Of a stretch of DNA of 64,000 nt, positions 43,979 to 58,900 are shown piece after piece (within the stretch, counting starts at the first letter, position 1; every line of letters starts with the position of its first letter). The stretch comes from Litsea cubeba (lineage: Eukaryota > Streptophyta > Magnoliopsida > Laurales > Lauraceae), in assembly GCA_012931725.1 (NCBI GenBank), contig CM022949.1:69720997-69784996 (forward strand), written 5' to 3'. Under the pieces are notes generated by a model. It was not told the origin of the DNA. It made no database searches and saw only the letters and a program-made list of their open reading frames with translations. The translations under genes were made by a program, and so were the position numbers.

Positions 43979-46900
43979 TGTGTTCCAAAATTATCATCAT
44001 AATCACCATCATCATCGAAGCCTCTCTCCAGCTATGTTGGGGTCGGCTACATTAATTATGTTTCTCCAGTTTGGTCTATATATTCGAAATTATGTGGTAA
44101 TGATATTCATATTCCAGATAGGAAGCTTTTAGCATCAAGCTTTTTCTGATAGAATTCAGCATAGTCTCATTCGCTATCACCTGGACAAGAGTCATGAGAC
44201 AAGGTTGGTTTTAGTTATCATACCAATGGAATTGAACTCTTAATCCAGGATTTGATTGTGAAAGATGGATGACATTATATATAAACCTATCCACTAAACC
44301 CAACCTTAGTTAATCATATATACAATGTACAACCAGATTTCAAGCCTATTCATGATGGATTAAATGCTTTAATGTCAACACGAAGGATACAAGAGTCATG
44401 ATCTGTGATAAAAAAAAAGGGCATGTCCACTTTGCCCAGGTATTGTCTTGTAAAAATGGACATGCTTAGAGGGACAATTTGAGCGTCTGGATTTATTATG
44501 AACCTGCATACCAGTTTTTTTAAAAACTGTGGACACCAAAGTATATTTAGTGCATGCAATGTTGAAGACTGAAGAGCCACCTCTCCAAATAGAATTGGTC
44601 TAGAACATGAAATTTCGTGGTATACTTAAAGTCTTTTTGACAGCTTTTCACTTGTATTTCTTAATTTCTAATAGGAAATGTTTATTGGTTGTGTTAGGAT
44701 TTTTTTTTCTTTTAAAAGGATGTTGGGATTTTCCCATGTAATGGTAGATTTGACTCGTGAAATTTATAAATGGAGGTCTCATGTTTCTTATGTTATCTGA
44801 TTAGGACATTTCCTAATTTCTATGAAGTGATATGAATTTGACAAAGGCGGTGTTGAATAGTTGTTGACAGGTATTCTTTTTGTGAAGTAGTTAAGTTTTC
44901 TACTAGCGTAGGGAATTGACATATGAAACATTAAAGTCCCTTTTTTTTATAAAAATAAAAGATTTTTATGCCTCCAAAAACCCAAAATAGAAAAACAAAA
45001 ACAGCTACAACTAACCAAAACACAAAACGCTTAAGCAAAACTATACATCAAAATAATTAGAAGATCGAAAAACTATTTTATTTGCCTCTCGCAGAATATG
45101 ATTAAAAGAATCGTAATCTGTCTCGAAATATCCTGCACTTCCTCCACCAATCAGCTAGCCTCCAAACTCCAAAGATGAATGGCCTTCCCAGATTCCCATT
45201 GAATAACAGAAAAAGAATCACTTCAAGAAGAGGATTGAAACCACCCATCCCAAGCAACTCATGACACCCTATTAGAAGATCAAAGACTTCAGCTTCATTG
45301 GCATCCAAAGGATTCACCGGACCAGAAAAAATCCTAATAAACTCCATTCCAATCCCTTATAACACCTCCAAAACAGGTGTGTGCACCACACAAGTAATTT
45401 GCATCAAAACCCAATTTAAAGATACCAATAGGAGGACTCCACAACAACTTTTGCACAACGTTTGCATGCCATCCTCCGTGACAAACAGCAGCCCAAGATC
45501 GATCTTCCAATGAAACACCAAAAAAATTCCTTTCTCATGCTCACGCACTCTGACATAGTCCAAATAATAGACTGAACAATCTCCTTAGTAGAAGAAGAAG
45601 AATTCTTGCAAACTCTATTATTCCTCTCCAACCAATGCTTCCAATAGATAGCTTAGTCCTCATTTATTATGGGAAATCTCCACTTATATCCTGACGTTCT
45701 ATGTTGAAGTTTGGTTTGGCAAGGGTTTTGACTGGAATTATATTGTATGATAATCTAAATTGAGGCCACCTTTTGTTTTTCTTTTTGAATTGAGAGGCCA
45801 CCACTTATATCCTGACGTTCTATGTTGAAGTTTGGTTTGGCAAGGGTTTTGATTGGAATTATATTGTATGATAATCCAAATTGAGACCGCCTTTTGTTTT
45901 TCTTTTTGAAATGAGAGGCCACATTCTTCAACAAACTATAGTGGCTGACTCTGTGGATTGGAGCATCTACACACCTTGAATGATTGGTGCAACAAATCTG
46001 CAATAGTTCCAATCTGTATTTGATCAGCACAGAGTTAATCTGAAATGCATCCGTGGACTTGATCATCTTCATGTAATGCTCCCTTAAATATTCTTCATAG
46101 TGAATTATGTAGGTGGCTTTGATGGTGACAAAAATTTTTAGCATATTTTGAGTCCTTTTGGAATCACATTGACCATGCCATAATTACCCAATTTTCAATT
46201 CGCTCGATTCGCATTTGAGATGTGTCGTTCGCAGTTCGACACTTGCTTCAATTTGAAATCTGATGGGGCAGGTGTAGGAAATCGTGTGGCCCGCATGCCA
46301 CAGGTCCCTTGTTTGATCAAGCATGGCAGAGGCCAAGAGAGATTAGGATTCCCTCTAAGAAAAGACTTGATCTTTTCAGGTAACATAGGGCCCCAAGTTG
46401 GTAGATTGGATCTTATCCCCATGCGGAAAGACTCCTAGATGGTTAGGAAATGTGGGTTTCATGGTGGAAAAGTATCTAATAAGCATGACTCCTTGTGTTT
46501 GTCTATTTAAGTGGCAGACGTTGGAGTTCTGTAGAGACTTCCACCACCGTAACGCACATAGATTTACGGCTCAATGTCGGTTTCTTCCACATTTGGAGCC
46601 TTCAATTGGTATCAAAGCCAGGTTTCTATATGCTGGTCAATTTAGATAGTACGATAGGGTTCTGGATAATGTTTACCCAAGCACACCCTAATCTTCTTCT
46701 CCACCTCGAGTTACTAAAACTATTCACTTTTTTTTTTTTTTTTTGAATGGTAGTTACTAAAACTATTCACAGTGAGGAAGGAAGAAGGAAGATGAAGCCT
46801 CCTTTTCTCTGCACATGCAAACTAAGGACACATAAAAGACAACAAAAGAAAAGGGGTTCCTCCTTTGTTAAAGTTGCAAAAGAAAAGGGCTCCTCCTTTG

Positions 46901-49900
46901 TTAAAGTTGCAAAATAAAAAGGGCTAAGCCGAGTTATATGAGCCGCATTAGAGGAAGAATGAGGAAAGAGGCTGACTTGCAACCAAGCCCAGCTAGTCCT
47001 CTTCGGCTTCAATCGAGTCCACAAAAAAAAGAAAAAAAAAGAAGAAGGGTCGGGAAGGCGAGCTAGGGCTGTGATGCAACCTAGCTACCCAATAACACCA
47101 ACAGGGACAACACAGGCGTTTCCCTTCATCCTTGCCTCGGTGGATGAGCCGAGGGCTCCCGCCCTCCTTTTGCTTTCAGTGTTAGCAAGCCTAACAGAAG
47201 CTGAGTCAGGTCTACCAGACCTGATCTCCTTTTAGCCCAACCGGTGGAGCAGAAAACTACATACTTAGTGATGCAAGCAAGTGGTGACGCAACACGGCGA
47301 CGCAGGTGCTGATGAAAGTAGGGAGCATATCGACCATTCAAACTTCGATTTGCGATATCTAGGCCATCCAGACTCAAAATCACAATCCATCTTTGTCTGC
47401 GTGTTCTTTGCAACAAGCACTACGTAGTGGCAGTGAAAGAAAGACAAACCAATGGTTCAAAGAGGTGTTAATCAACATAAAAGCATAGTGGCATCTAGAC
47501 TTTTCTTTTTTAATTTGGATTTAGGATGTCTTCTAAAAATGCATTGTATGACCTCATAAGTGGCGATATCATCATGGGAATAACCTACCTGTGTGGAGAT
47601 GTCGGTTTGGTGTCTTGTGGTAGGAAATGTGCAATATTATGTTGTGATAAAATCCAACAAAAGTTTTCTTTTGATAAATCCTTGTCAACCACTACAGAAC
47701 CATCTAATAGTGATTTGATAATATGATGAGCGGTGGAAGTGTGATGATTGGTTCGCAGGACATTAGATGTGCGGAACAATAGTCGAGGATTTGATCGAAG
47801 GAATGTAAGCATAATCCAACGGAACTGCAGATTTGTGATCCATAGATTGTGGTAAATGTGATAAACCACTGGATCTTGGTTGAAAACAATCATCGTCAAA
47901 GCCTTGTCCCAACTATGTTGGTGTAAGCCAATCTAGGATGCATACATGTAATTTTAATTGACCGATGAATCCTTGATTGACAATTGGGTTGATCAAGAAT
48001 TTTAAGAAAGCATTGATTACAGTGAGAAAACCAATTGATCAATCATCAAAGCATTCCAAATTCTCTATCTGTTGTCGGGTCTATCACTTTAGTGGGAGTG
48101 TGACTCTTAAATCCTAAGCCTATATTAAAATTCAAAATGAAGGAATTATAAGGCAAGTAATGATAATGATTTATTCAAATTATGTGAATAAGAGAATATG
48201 ACAGGATAGACAACCTCATGGATCAGAAAATGGAGATTATATTCATGTAATTGTGGATCCAGTATAGGTAAAATAATGGAACTGGATTCGATTGTGGTTC
48301 TCCATGTAATCTCCAAGATATGAATGGAATTCATAGATTCGTAGCAATAAAATCCGGAGATGTGAGCATCTATACAGGGAACAAATTTCATGTAGTGTGT
48401 TTTTTGGAAATGACATATATTTGGGTCCTTTACACTATGCAAATTATTGCATTTGGCAGATGCTATATTCATACGCAGTATGGGAATAACATAAATTTTG
48501 TGGGAGAACTGGTATTAAATGGATTTAAGATCGGATTAGAGGCAATGCAATTGTAATATTGTATGCATAGGAGATTGTCGGCTTTTGATAATATCCAAGA
48601 TAATATTTTCTTGCTAAGATATAGCTTGTCGTGTGTATATCTTCTAGTTTTGATTATTCTTTGGGTATTGAATGTGTGGTCTGGCACAACTATAGGTTTA
48701 AGCATAACTGCAACTAGACACATTGAGAGGGACAGAATTAGTAGACCGGTTAGGATTAGACTTATACCGGACCTTGATATGTAAGAGAACTTTGTTTGTA
48801 AACCATGTCTAAGTGGAAAAGTGCTTAGTAACCTTTTCTTGAGTAAGCTATAAGTTCACTGTGTCTATTATCCACTTGGGTAAAATTCTGACCGTTTTAT
48901 GAGTCTAATACATAAAAGGGTATTCTTCTATGGTGCCCAGATACGGACACGAACACGGGGAATGGGGATTTGACACAGAAACTCAAAAAAATTTAGGACA
49001 CGGATATGGGTACGGTATCACTTAAGATACGATACGGACACGGGATGCAACACGGATACAGGTACGGATATCATGTGACACCGATTATTTTTAGTATGAT
49101 CCTCCTAACAGATTAGGCCCATATGATTAATGGAAAGAGTACTCTTAAGATGCGCTCATTCTAGCCATACATCTATAAATGATACATACATAACTATTAG
49201 AAGTGGGTCCTTAAAAATCTAAATTTGGATGTTGTTACTAAAAATCTCAATATGAAGTGGGCCAATATGGTCAAACTCACAACCCTAAAAATTTCCTTCT
49301 ATTAAAATAGAGGGAGGGAAAGAGCTTTCAATTTTTCATGAGGAGGAAAATATAATATAAAGAAAGAAAAGCAGGACATCATATATGACATGACAAGAAG
49401 GGCCATTTGCCTATCCTGTACAAAATAAAATATATAAATAAAATGGCAGAAGTCTTAAACATGAGAGAGAAAGGGTGGAGAACCAGTAAGCCAAAACCGA
49501 ATGTATACTTGTAACATGGGTTTTGACTTTTCAGTAATAAAATAAAACAAAAGGGAGCTGATGTAAAAATAGAAATACTTGTAACGTGGCTTTTGAATAA
49601 TTAATACTCAAGACCGATGTAAGGTGGACTGGGTTTTTGAGCTATGTGGTCTTAAAACAAAAGAAAAGGGTGCTAAATATAAAACACTGAAATGTAAAGG
49701 GGACTTTGCCCCTTTCATTGTCGGCCACAGATTCGCTGAAAATTAACAGCAATGGGGAGAGGATGGAAAAGGAAAGCAGAAAAGAAAGGAAAGGAAGAAG
49801 AAAAAAAAAAAGGAAGAAGACATAGAAGAAGACAGAGGAGGAGGAGCAATACCTGGCAGCAGCAGCACCAGTCCTGTAGCAACAGGCAACTTAACCAGTC

Positions 49901-52900
49901 GAGCCGCAGCATGCAGCACAGGTAGAGCCGCATTAGGCAACAACATTCTCGGTCGAGAACCGGTAAGCCCAATGGCGGACGCACGATTTTCGTTTGGGTG
50001 GGGTAGGTAATGGTCAATTGAACTAGATTTTTTTCACAATAACAATAAAAAACGAGAAAATGTATTGCTTTTAAATAGATTAGTAGTTGATCTTTTTTGT
50101 TATTTTATCATATCTAATTTAAAGAAAAAGTCAATTGCGTCAAAATCATTGCCAACTACCAATAATATCCATTTATAGCATAGGTTAAAGACATGATTTT
50201 AAACATTTTTTTTTTGTAAGAAATCCTACTACTAACACCAAATTCATAAATAAGCCTTTTCGATTCCTCAAGAAACCAGAGAACCCCAAAAAAATAATAA
50301 TCATTATATTGTGAAAATTAGTGTCGTTTTAGTCTTTATCCTTTCCTTAAGCTCCTAATAGTTCCTCTATCATATGAGACCACCTATTTTTGCAAATGAA
50401 CATTATTAGAATAATCACAAACATCATATTATAGTCCGAGGAGAAAATCCCAAAAAAAGGGAGTTTGGGGAATTAGGGGAGTTTACGGTATTAGGGCTTA
50501 GGGTTTGCATTTAGGATTTGGTGATTTAGGGCTTAGGGTTTCGATTAGGATTTGGTGATTTAAGTTTGGAATTAGGATTTAGATATTAAGAGTTTGAATT
50601 TAGCCCTAATTTCTCAAATTCCATTTTTCCTAATATAGGGTTCCATTACAGTTCTTTGGAGATAAAGAGAAGTTGAGCTTTACTCGACACCTCTTTTCCT
50701 TGCCTTTGTCCGAAGAAAATGAAGGTTCAATGTTGCTATCTCTCTCATCTCTACAAAGACACTCATTACTCTCATACAAAGCAAGAGATTCAAACCATGT
50801 GTAACTATTTTGTCAACCCCTCTTCCTGTGCTGCCGTTGATTCCAAGCTCCGCCATAGCTTCCCTCCACAACTTCTACAATGGCAGATTTGGAGATGATC
50901 CAAATGATAAAACAAGTAAAAAAAAAAAAGACATCATCTAATAAAAAAATGTCTAGATCACATAAAGGCAGAGAAGAGCATATAAGAGTATTTATCTTCC
51001 TTCTTCAGTCATAGAATGGAGACGAGTCGCGTGGTCTTACTCTCCCATAGAGATTAAAAAAAAGGGTTTTTTTGGGTTCCTTTCCACTCGAGAGGAGAAG
51101 AAAAGGATAGACGTGGGGCAATTGCTATAACTTAGACGGGGCATGGGCCAAGGCCCAATTCAAGTTTTGGGTGATTCTTGGATCTGAACTGGGGCGACCG
51201 CCCTAGGTCAAATGAACATGGGTCCGCCCCTGGGTAAGCCACTGCCGCCGCCACCGCCTCGTCATCATCTTCTTCTTCTTTTTAGTTTTTTTTTTTTTTT
51301 TTGGTTGCATTAAAGGAGTTGATGGAATGGTCGTACAAAAAGGGGAAAAGGGTTAGGGTTTTTTCTCCTTTTGAAACTATAACAAAATCACATGAAAGCA
51401 ATTAGAAGATTTTGTATGAAATTCGATGTTTTGTCCAATTTCAAACGAATCCATTCAATTAAACATTTTTCCCGCATAAAATATGAGAAAATCGTATCCG
51501 CACTATATGGGCACCGTATCCCAGCCTTGTCTCGTACCCGGATCCGTATCGGACTGTATCGGTACGAGTACCATAGGTCAAATGCCGTATCGGGGTATCA
51601 TAGGTATTCTTAATCTATTATTCATATCAGTGGCTTCAATAGATACAGATGGATTTATCTGATTGATATGTGTTTTAAGGCTTTTGAAAAATACTTGAGT
51701 AGTAGTATGTTGCTTAAGTACCAAACAAAAAGATTTAAAAAATAAATGGATTTGATACAAGAGGGGAGATATGTGTGTTTCTTATGCGGATTAAAGAATG
51801 TTATGCATATACAAAGTTTGATTTTGTACCCCTCAAAAAAAATGGTCTAGCTATGAGTGAAATCATTCTTTATTAAATGTGTTAGGTTCATGTTTAGGCA
51901 CACGAGTCTTCCGCTACGTTTTGTGGGGAGAAGATATTAATTGCACGATATATGTTGATCAAGGTGCCCTCCAAATTTGTGCCCGAGACCTTAAGCTGTA
52001 GGTTTTTTGCCAAACCTAAACTTGACCTGTGAGGTTGTGGGGATATGTTGTACACGTACCATTGCGACCACAATTACATAGAAAATGCAAACGAGAATGA
52101 AAGAAATCACTGTTTTCATTAGCATCATCTAAGAGGATATCCTGTGTTCGATCATCATAATCAAATAACAACTGAGTGTCGAGATGTGCCTTGTGGAATA
52201 GAGATGAGCCACAATGTTTTAGAGGGTAAAAAGTGTCAAGGCTAGTGGGAGTTTCAACGTAGAAAGCATCAGTAATAGAAGTCCTGGCCAGGGCCCATTG
52301 GACTGAAACAAACCGTGTGATTTGGAAATCCTATAGGATTAGATAACATTCGATGTAAATGGATGATTGTTGCAACTTAATGGAATCTGTGAGGGCATTG
52401 GATCTGATATCTTGCTCCCAAGCAGTCAATGTGCATGACGTGCAGAAGTGGCTAAAGGCTATAGGAGAGGAAATGAACCAATTAATAACAATCAGATATG
52501 ACAGCTAGTCGATCTGCCAAAAGATTGAGGCTTCTTAAGAGGAAATTTAAGGTGGATGGTTCCTTGGAAAATATGAAGCATGGTTGGTAGCTAAAGGATT
52601 CATCCAAGTGGAGGGAAATAGAATACGAGGAGACTTTGTCTCTAGTCTTGAAATTCCTAGCTATGTAAATGTTAGTGGCGATGGTAGTTAATAATGACTA
52701 AGGGTTGCACCCGATGAATGTCAAGGTTGGATTCCTAAAACGACAAATTTTAGGAAGATTTTACATGCAACTTGTGGGTTTTGTGGTGCAAGGTCATGAG
52801 GATAGAAGTGTACAAGCTATTTGATAGCACCATGTGATTGTTTGAAAATAACAATGATCTTTTTTCTCAGGGCTTTAGGACGATGTTAGCCAATTGAAAG

Positions 52901-55900
52901 TGAGATGAAGCATGTGGAAGTTGTACTGTATTTGAAGTAGGATGCTTGTGAATGAAATGACAATCAGCCTCGATACGTTTGGTGCATTCATGGAAGGCAG
53001 GGTTGGAGGCAATTCGGATTGCACTAGTATTATCAGCAAAGAGGGGAGTAGCCATTCTAAATAATGCACTTTTGATGCAGGACAACTAAGAATTCTAGCC
53101 TAATATGGAAATTGAGATCAGCTTAGGAATTAATAATTAAAATTGAGCCATAAACCACACCATTGACACTATCTAGCATTGGAATTAAATGGGTAATTTT
53201 ATAATGATCCAAGGCAATGTCGCAAGTCTTGCAATGAAGGCCCCTCTAGCAATGAGAGGGAGGGATCCTTATGGAAGTTAGAACTTCCATTTGCTTAGGG
53301 AATAGCCAATTTACGTAGATTACGTGTTCCCGTGTAATATGGGGCTATTTATTAAAATTCAGATCTGAAATTAATGTTCCCACAACATGTTCATGGCCTA
53401 AATTAATTCAGGTCTATGGGATATAAGTAAATTTAGGGTTTTGATGGTGAAACAATGGAATATCCGTCAAATAGAAGATGTATCAGGTTCGGCCAAAGGA
53501 TTTGGTGGGGCTGACTGGTTCAGCTGGGCTTTCTAGGCCTGATGGAAGTTCGAATTAGACTGGATAGGGGTTCAGTCACTAGATCTTGAAGATCTAAGGC
53601 TGGCAGTTGGGGTTAAGAGGGTTATAGGTGGGTCGAGTGGCTGTGGATAGAGGTTTTGATGGTCAGATGATGGGATCTTGTGGCTGGTAGTCTGGATCTA
53701 ATGGTTTGGACTTTGGAGGCTAGTTAACGGTAGGGATGAAGATCTAGAAATCTAGCGGTTGGATCTTGGCTTGGGCAGCAAGAAACTCCATTGATCTGAA
53801 AGATTAGGGCTGACTGATGGGGAAGATGATGTAGATCTAAAAAGCTCTTATGCGAAAAGAGAACACAGAAAGGAAAATAGAGGAAGATAAGAGGAGTACC
53901 TATCTTGGGCTCTCACCATTCACCAAACTCCAATATGGAGGCATTATCGAGGATCTTGTGAGCACAACAATGGAGAGAACTCGAGAATAGGGTTTTCATT
54001 CCATAGCATAGCATAACATAACATGAAGAACATAACATTGTCCTAAAAACATGAAGCCCTAAAGATGATATCATTCCATAATTAAAATAAAATAAATGAA
54101 ATAAAAAAAATAAAAAACAAGTCGACACAATGACTTGCGCATGGGATTTCATGCGCAAGGTATATGTGCACGAATCCCAAGACCACTACAACTTTAGTTG
54201 CAGTCACATCTTTTATTATTTCTTTAAGTTGTGGGCCTATTTTCTTGTTTCTTTTAAATCATGGCCCTTCTCTTGTAGTTTTCTTTTAAATTCCGTTGGC
54301 CCTCTCTTGACTTCACGTAACTCTTTTACTTCCTCCCATATGGAACTTCCCCGGTGTGGGGCCTTCAATGCGATTGCACACATGGGGGCCTTCTGTCTAT
54401 CAAATGCTCGATAAAAAAAGATCCAACTATTGGATGTCATCAGGATGGTAATCAAACGGTGGATTTGCAAAATCTCCGTGATCAAAGTTGGGATACTCGT
54501 CATCCATCAATAGAGTAGCTTCATCTAGGCAACCCTACGCCTCCATCGTTGGTAGATCTTGAAAGAATTGGGGGAATTAGGGTTGATGTCCCCATCAACT
54601 ATGATCTTCATGGAGTCTTTGTGACCAAATAATCTCACTAGTAGTAGCTAACATAGAATTAAGCCTCGGTAGAACATTTGAATATTGTACTTTGTTTCTT
54701 GCATTTCCAAGAAATTATATAGGTGTTAAATTGCAAAGAAATATGCACCAGCTAGTGGGTAGATTGTCGTGTATCAACACCACCGGCCTAGGCTGCACCA
54801 GCATAAGTATGAAGTTAAAAGTGGTGATACAGAAGAGTAGAATAATCCTCAATCAACAATGCCTTTGAGATATTGGTTGATGTGATGAATCATAAGATGG
54901 GACTGGTGAGGGATAGATACAAATTGACTAACAAATTAGACTTTGGACAACACGACAATATAGATTTGGATGAGTAAAGGACTACCTCTGTAGCTCGGTA
55001 TTTCACTTTGAGCTCCAATCTTCACCATACTAGTGCTAATTTATGTAAGTACCAACATCGAACTAAGTAATTTTCCAATCCTTAAAAACAAGTCAGGTGG
55101 CCAAAATCTTTCATGTGACAGTTTTGCATGAGATACCTTTTAAGGCCATTAATTCTGACAGAATCACCCCCAATTTTGATAATTTCATCTGCTTACAGCG
55201 ACAGGATGGTGGATCCTGGGTAGCAGTCCAGATAAACATGGAGTGACCATTAGAACTTGGAGGAGGAAGAAGACCGGGATAAATCATTTTGGGTGCGTTT
55301 TCCGGTAGACTTGTGTTCTTGTTTGTTATAGCTCGCAAATGTTGGATTAGAAATACAATGGAAGGAAAATAACTAATCAAAGGGATCATGCAAATCTAAT
55401 CCAGATTTAAGCCTATCTAATCCTACTATATTGAATGGTACATTGTAGGAGTATATGAAAATCTGGTCCCCTTTCGGTACTATGTGAGCAAACTATTGTC
55501 TTGAGTCTTTACAGTAACCAGTAGCCAGACGTTAAATGGTTGTATGGGAATTATTATAACTGTACTAGGGGAGGTCATCAAGGTTTCTTTGTTCTATCGG
55601 TCTGGTGGGCCATTGGCATGTGTAATTCCATTCCATTGAAGCTGAAATCTGAGAGCATTTCTAGTGCCTTATCCTTTGATCATTCGTAGCACTACCTTGG
55701 AGGTTGACAATAAATTGTCTTGGAGGAACAATAAATTGTCTCCTCTTTCTTTTGTACCATTCCCATCTAACCTGGAAGTGGACTCCCTTAATGCAAGGGC
55801 TTGTGTAATGTTTTGCTCTGGGCTTCTAGTTAAATTTAAGTTATAACGAATATAAGAAAACTATCAAGTGATCAAGGGGTAATCTATCAATGTCATTCGA

Positions 55901-58900
55901 CCAGATCAACAATTTCGGTAGGCATTGTTATTGCCTTCTATATATTAGAATTGTTGGACATAAATGAACCTTTCCTTTTTACCTATTTTTCCATTTTTTT
56001 AAATTTATCACTTCTAAGGGCTTTATATGTTTACAGTACCATTTTTTATTGTTTAAGTAATCATTGAAGTGCACTGTCTTGTTGATTCCAAGCTGTGATA
56101 ACCTGATTTGCTCTGGAATGCCTGTAATTGATTGTACATTTGCAAACTGTGCAATGATATCACTTTTATCTATATGCAATGCCTGAGAGACAGTACTTGT
56201 AATGTTCTTCTATTGATGAACTATGAACCCAGTTTTGAACACTTATTAATTTTTTCTTTTTTTCTTTCTCGACATCCTTCTTGATCCTGACATTCAAACA
56301 TCTTTTACAGCTCAGTAACTATTCCTCCTTTGAGGGTGTTTTGTATTGTAAGCCTCACTTTGACCAACTCTTTAAGATGACAGGCAGTTTGGATAAAAGT
56401 TTTGAAGGTGGGTAGTAGTTAATAGGCGGGTAAGTTTCAATCATTTTTCTTCTTCACTGTTCCTGTCTAAGTTAACCTATAATTATTTCTTGTAGGTGCT
56501 CCAAGAATTGCTAGAGTAGACAAATCTGTTGATCAGGTATTCTGATTTGTCAAGTTCGATGTCCATTTCTCACATTCAAGAAATTGTATCTGATTACCCA
56601 AACTGATTTCTAAGCTTGTCATTATTTTATAAACCCAAACTGATTTCTAAGATTGTCATTATTTTATAAATCATCATCTTAATGGAATGACAAACATATC
56701 TTTGGACTTTTTTCTTTCAATGATTGGATAAAATGCTTAGGTTCACCACAACAACAACAGAGTCTCTAGCTTGTTTGGTGGAACTCAAGAAAAGTGTGTT
56801 GCTTGCAAGAAAACTGTTTATCCACTTGAGAAGGTAATACTTCATGTTCTCTTTACGTACAACCTATTGATATGGACTTTACCATGTGCTTGCAGTAAAT
56901 TTTCATATTTCTTTTCAAAGACAGCACAGAATGCTGTGAGATTTACCTGGTCAGTAACTCAGGCCAAATCTATGGCAAATGCCACATCAGTTTCGATTTA
57001 AGAGAACAGTATATTGTCCCATTTTATTTAGATAATCCATGTTTGGATAAGACAGATACTTCAACCTGTTGTGTCTCCACTAAAATTTATGTATTAAAAA
57101 AAAACTCTGTATTAAAATATTCTTCTTCAAGATGAATAACTTAAGATTAATATTTTGTAGAATTATTGATAGCAAATGATTTGAAAAAACTAGAATACGA
57201 TGGACAACATCTTGTTTAGAATATTTTTTTTAATGTTTCATTCATTTTTTATGTTTATGATTTCCTAAAGATTTCTACTTCCTATAAGGTAATTGTCAAG
57301 ATTATCCTTTTGATAGTTTTTCTATCTTTATATCTCTTAAGGCGATCTTAGTTGTTTTGGAATCTTTTCCTTACTGCGAGATAGTGTAACTGTGGGTCCC
57401 AAGCCCGGATAAAAGAGGGTTGTATCAGGTAGGCTGACAAACAATGCAAAACATTTGTCACAACCACGACATGAATTCTAAGAAAATATTGTTCTATGAT
57501 CATGTTAGGGCATTCCTTCAGTTTGGCCGAGGATAGATTGGAATGGAGAAATAAAATTCATATAGCTGACCCAAATATAGTTGGGACTAGGATTTGATGA
57601 TGATGATGATTATGTAAAAGTGGTGCATCTTTCAATAATTTACATTTGGATGAAAATGCAACTATCTGATAATACTGAAATATTGTTTTACTGAATTGTT
57701 TACTGAATTGTTTTTCTGAATAGCCTGAGGAACTGTCTTTATTATCTCTATGTTGATGATTGTGGGTGTACGTGTTTCTTTGTCAATCATAGATTAAGCC
57801 TTAATCGTATTGATGGAGTGTTAACATTAGGTATAAACTGTCATTAAAGTTCATTTTATTGGTTCCTTCAAAACAAAGAGCTTCCAAGTAATGCTTAGAT
57901 ACACTGCTTCAGGATTTAGGATCTGCGGGAGCTCAATATTTACCAGGTCTTAAAATCAATATCTTCTAGCCATTCGGAATTTAGGGTTCACATGATTGGG
58001 GGCACCATAACTTGCAGACAGTGGCGGAGCCACATGGAGTCTAAGAGGGGCCTCCTTTAAAATATAAGAAAATATTTGAAAAATGTTAGGGGCATTTTGG
58101 TCCTTTGCCGTTCTCGATATTTATTTATTTTTTTCTTCTTTGCCTCTTAAAATCTTTTTACCCCTCTTAGTAAAAAATAAAACTTTCAAAAACACATGAG
58201 GACATGTTCATCTTTTACTTCTACCCAAAAAGACAACACCCTAAATTACATTCCTTTCCTTCTCTTTGACCTTATTGCTCAAAGAAATCACCTATGTTGC
58301 TTGATGTTCTTTCTTTTTTTTTTCTTTGCCCTTTATTGATACTAGAATTTTAATATCAAAATCTGAGTTTTTAAATTTTTAATTCAAATTCTGAATTAGA
58401 TTATAGATTAAATCTAATTCTCAAGTAAGAGATTTCATATGCCAATATATAAAGGTGCTTAAAAGTTCTCTACACTAGTTACATGCCCAAAGGTTCCATC
58501 AACCTTAACATTATTGTTAAAGTAATAGAAGGATTTGAGCTTTAAACAATGGGCTAAAAATCAAGACCTTTTGTCAACATCAACCCCATATTACGATGTT
58601 TGGTATAATAATTTAATTTAATTTTTAAACTATAAACGCGTGTTCACAAGTAAATATTCTAAAATCATGTAATTTATAATTTTTCTCTAGCTTTTGGACC
58701 CATTATTGAATGTTGTTGGATGTGGAGAGCCATGCAAATTAATCATTTTTATCATTTTGGGGCTAGAATTTAATATGTTAATATGTTAATTGTGGTGAAC
58801 ACACAATCTTAACTTTCTGATAGAATACTATAAGTTAACTTTTTTTAATTCTTTCTCAAATTTCTTGCCAACACAACAAAAAAAAAGGACAAATAGCGGC

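Noticed and set aside
50476..50590. Interstitial telomere-like repeat (TTAGGG-rich)
   Set aside because: Degenerate ~35-bp unit inside a hAT element; not the plant TTTAGGG array and too irregular to be telomeric.
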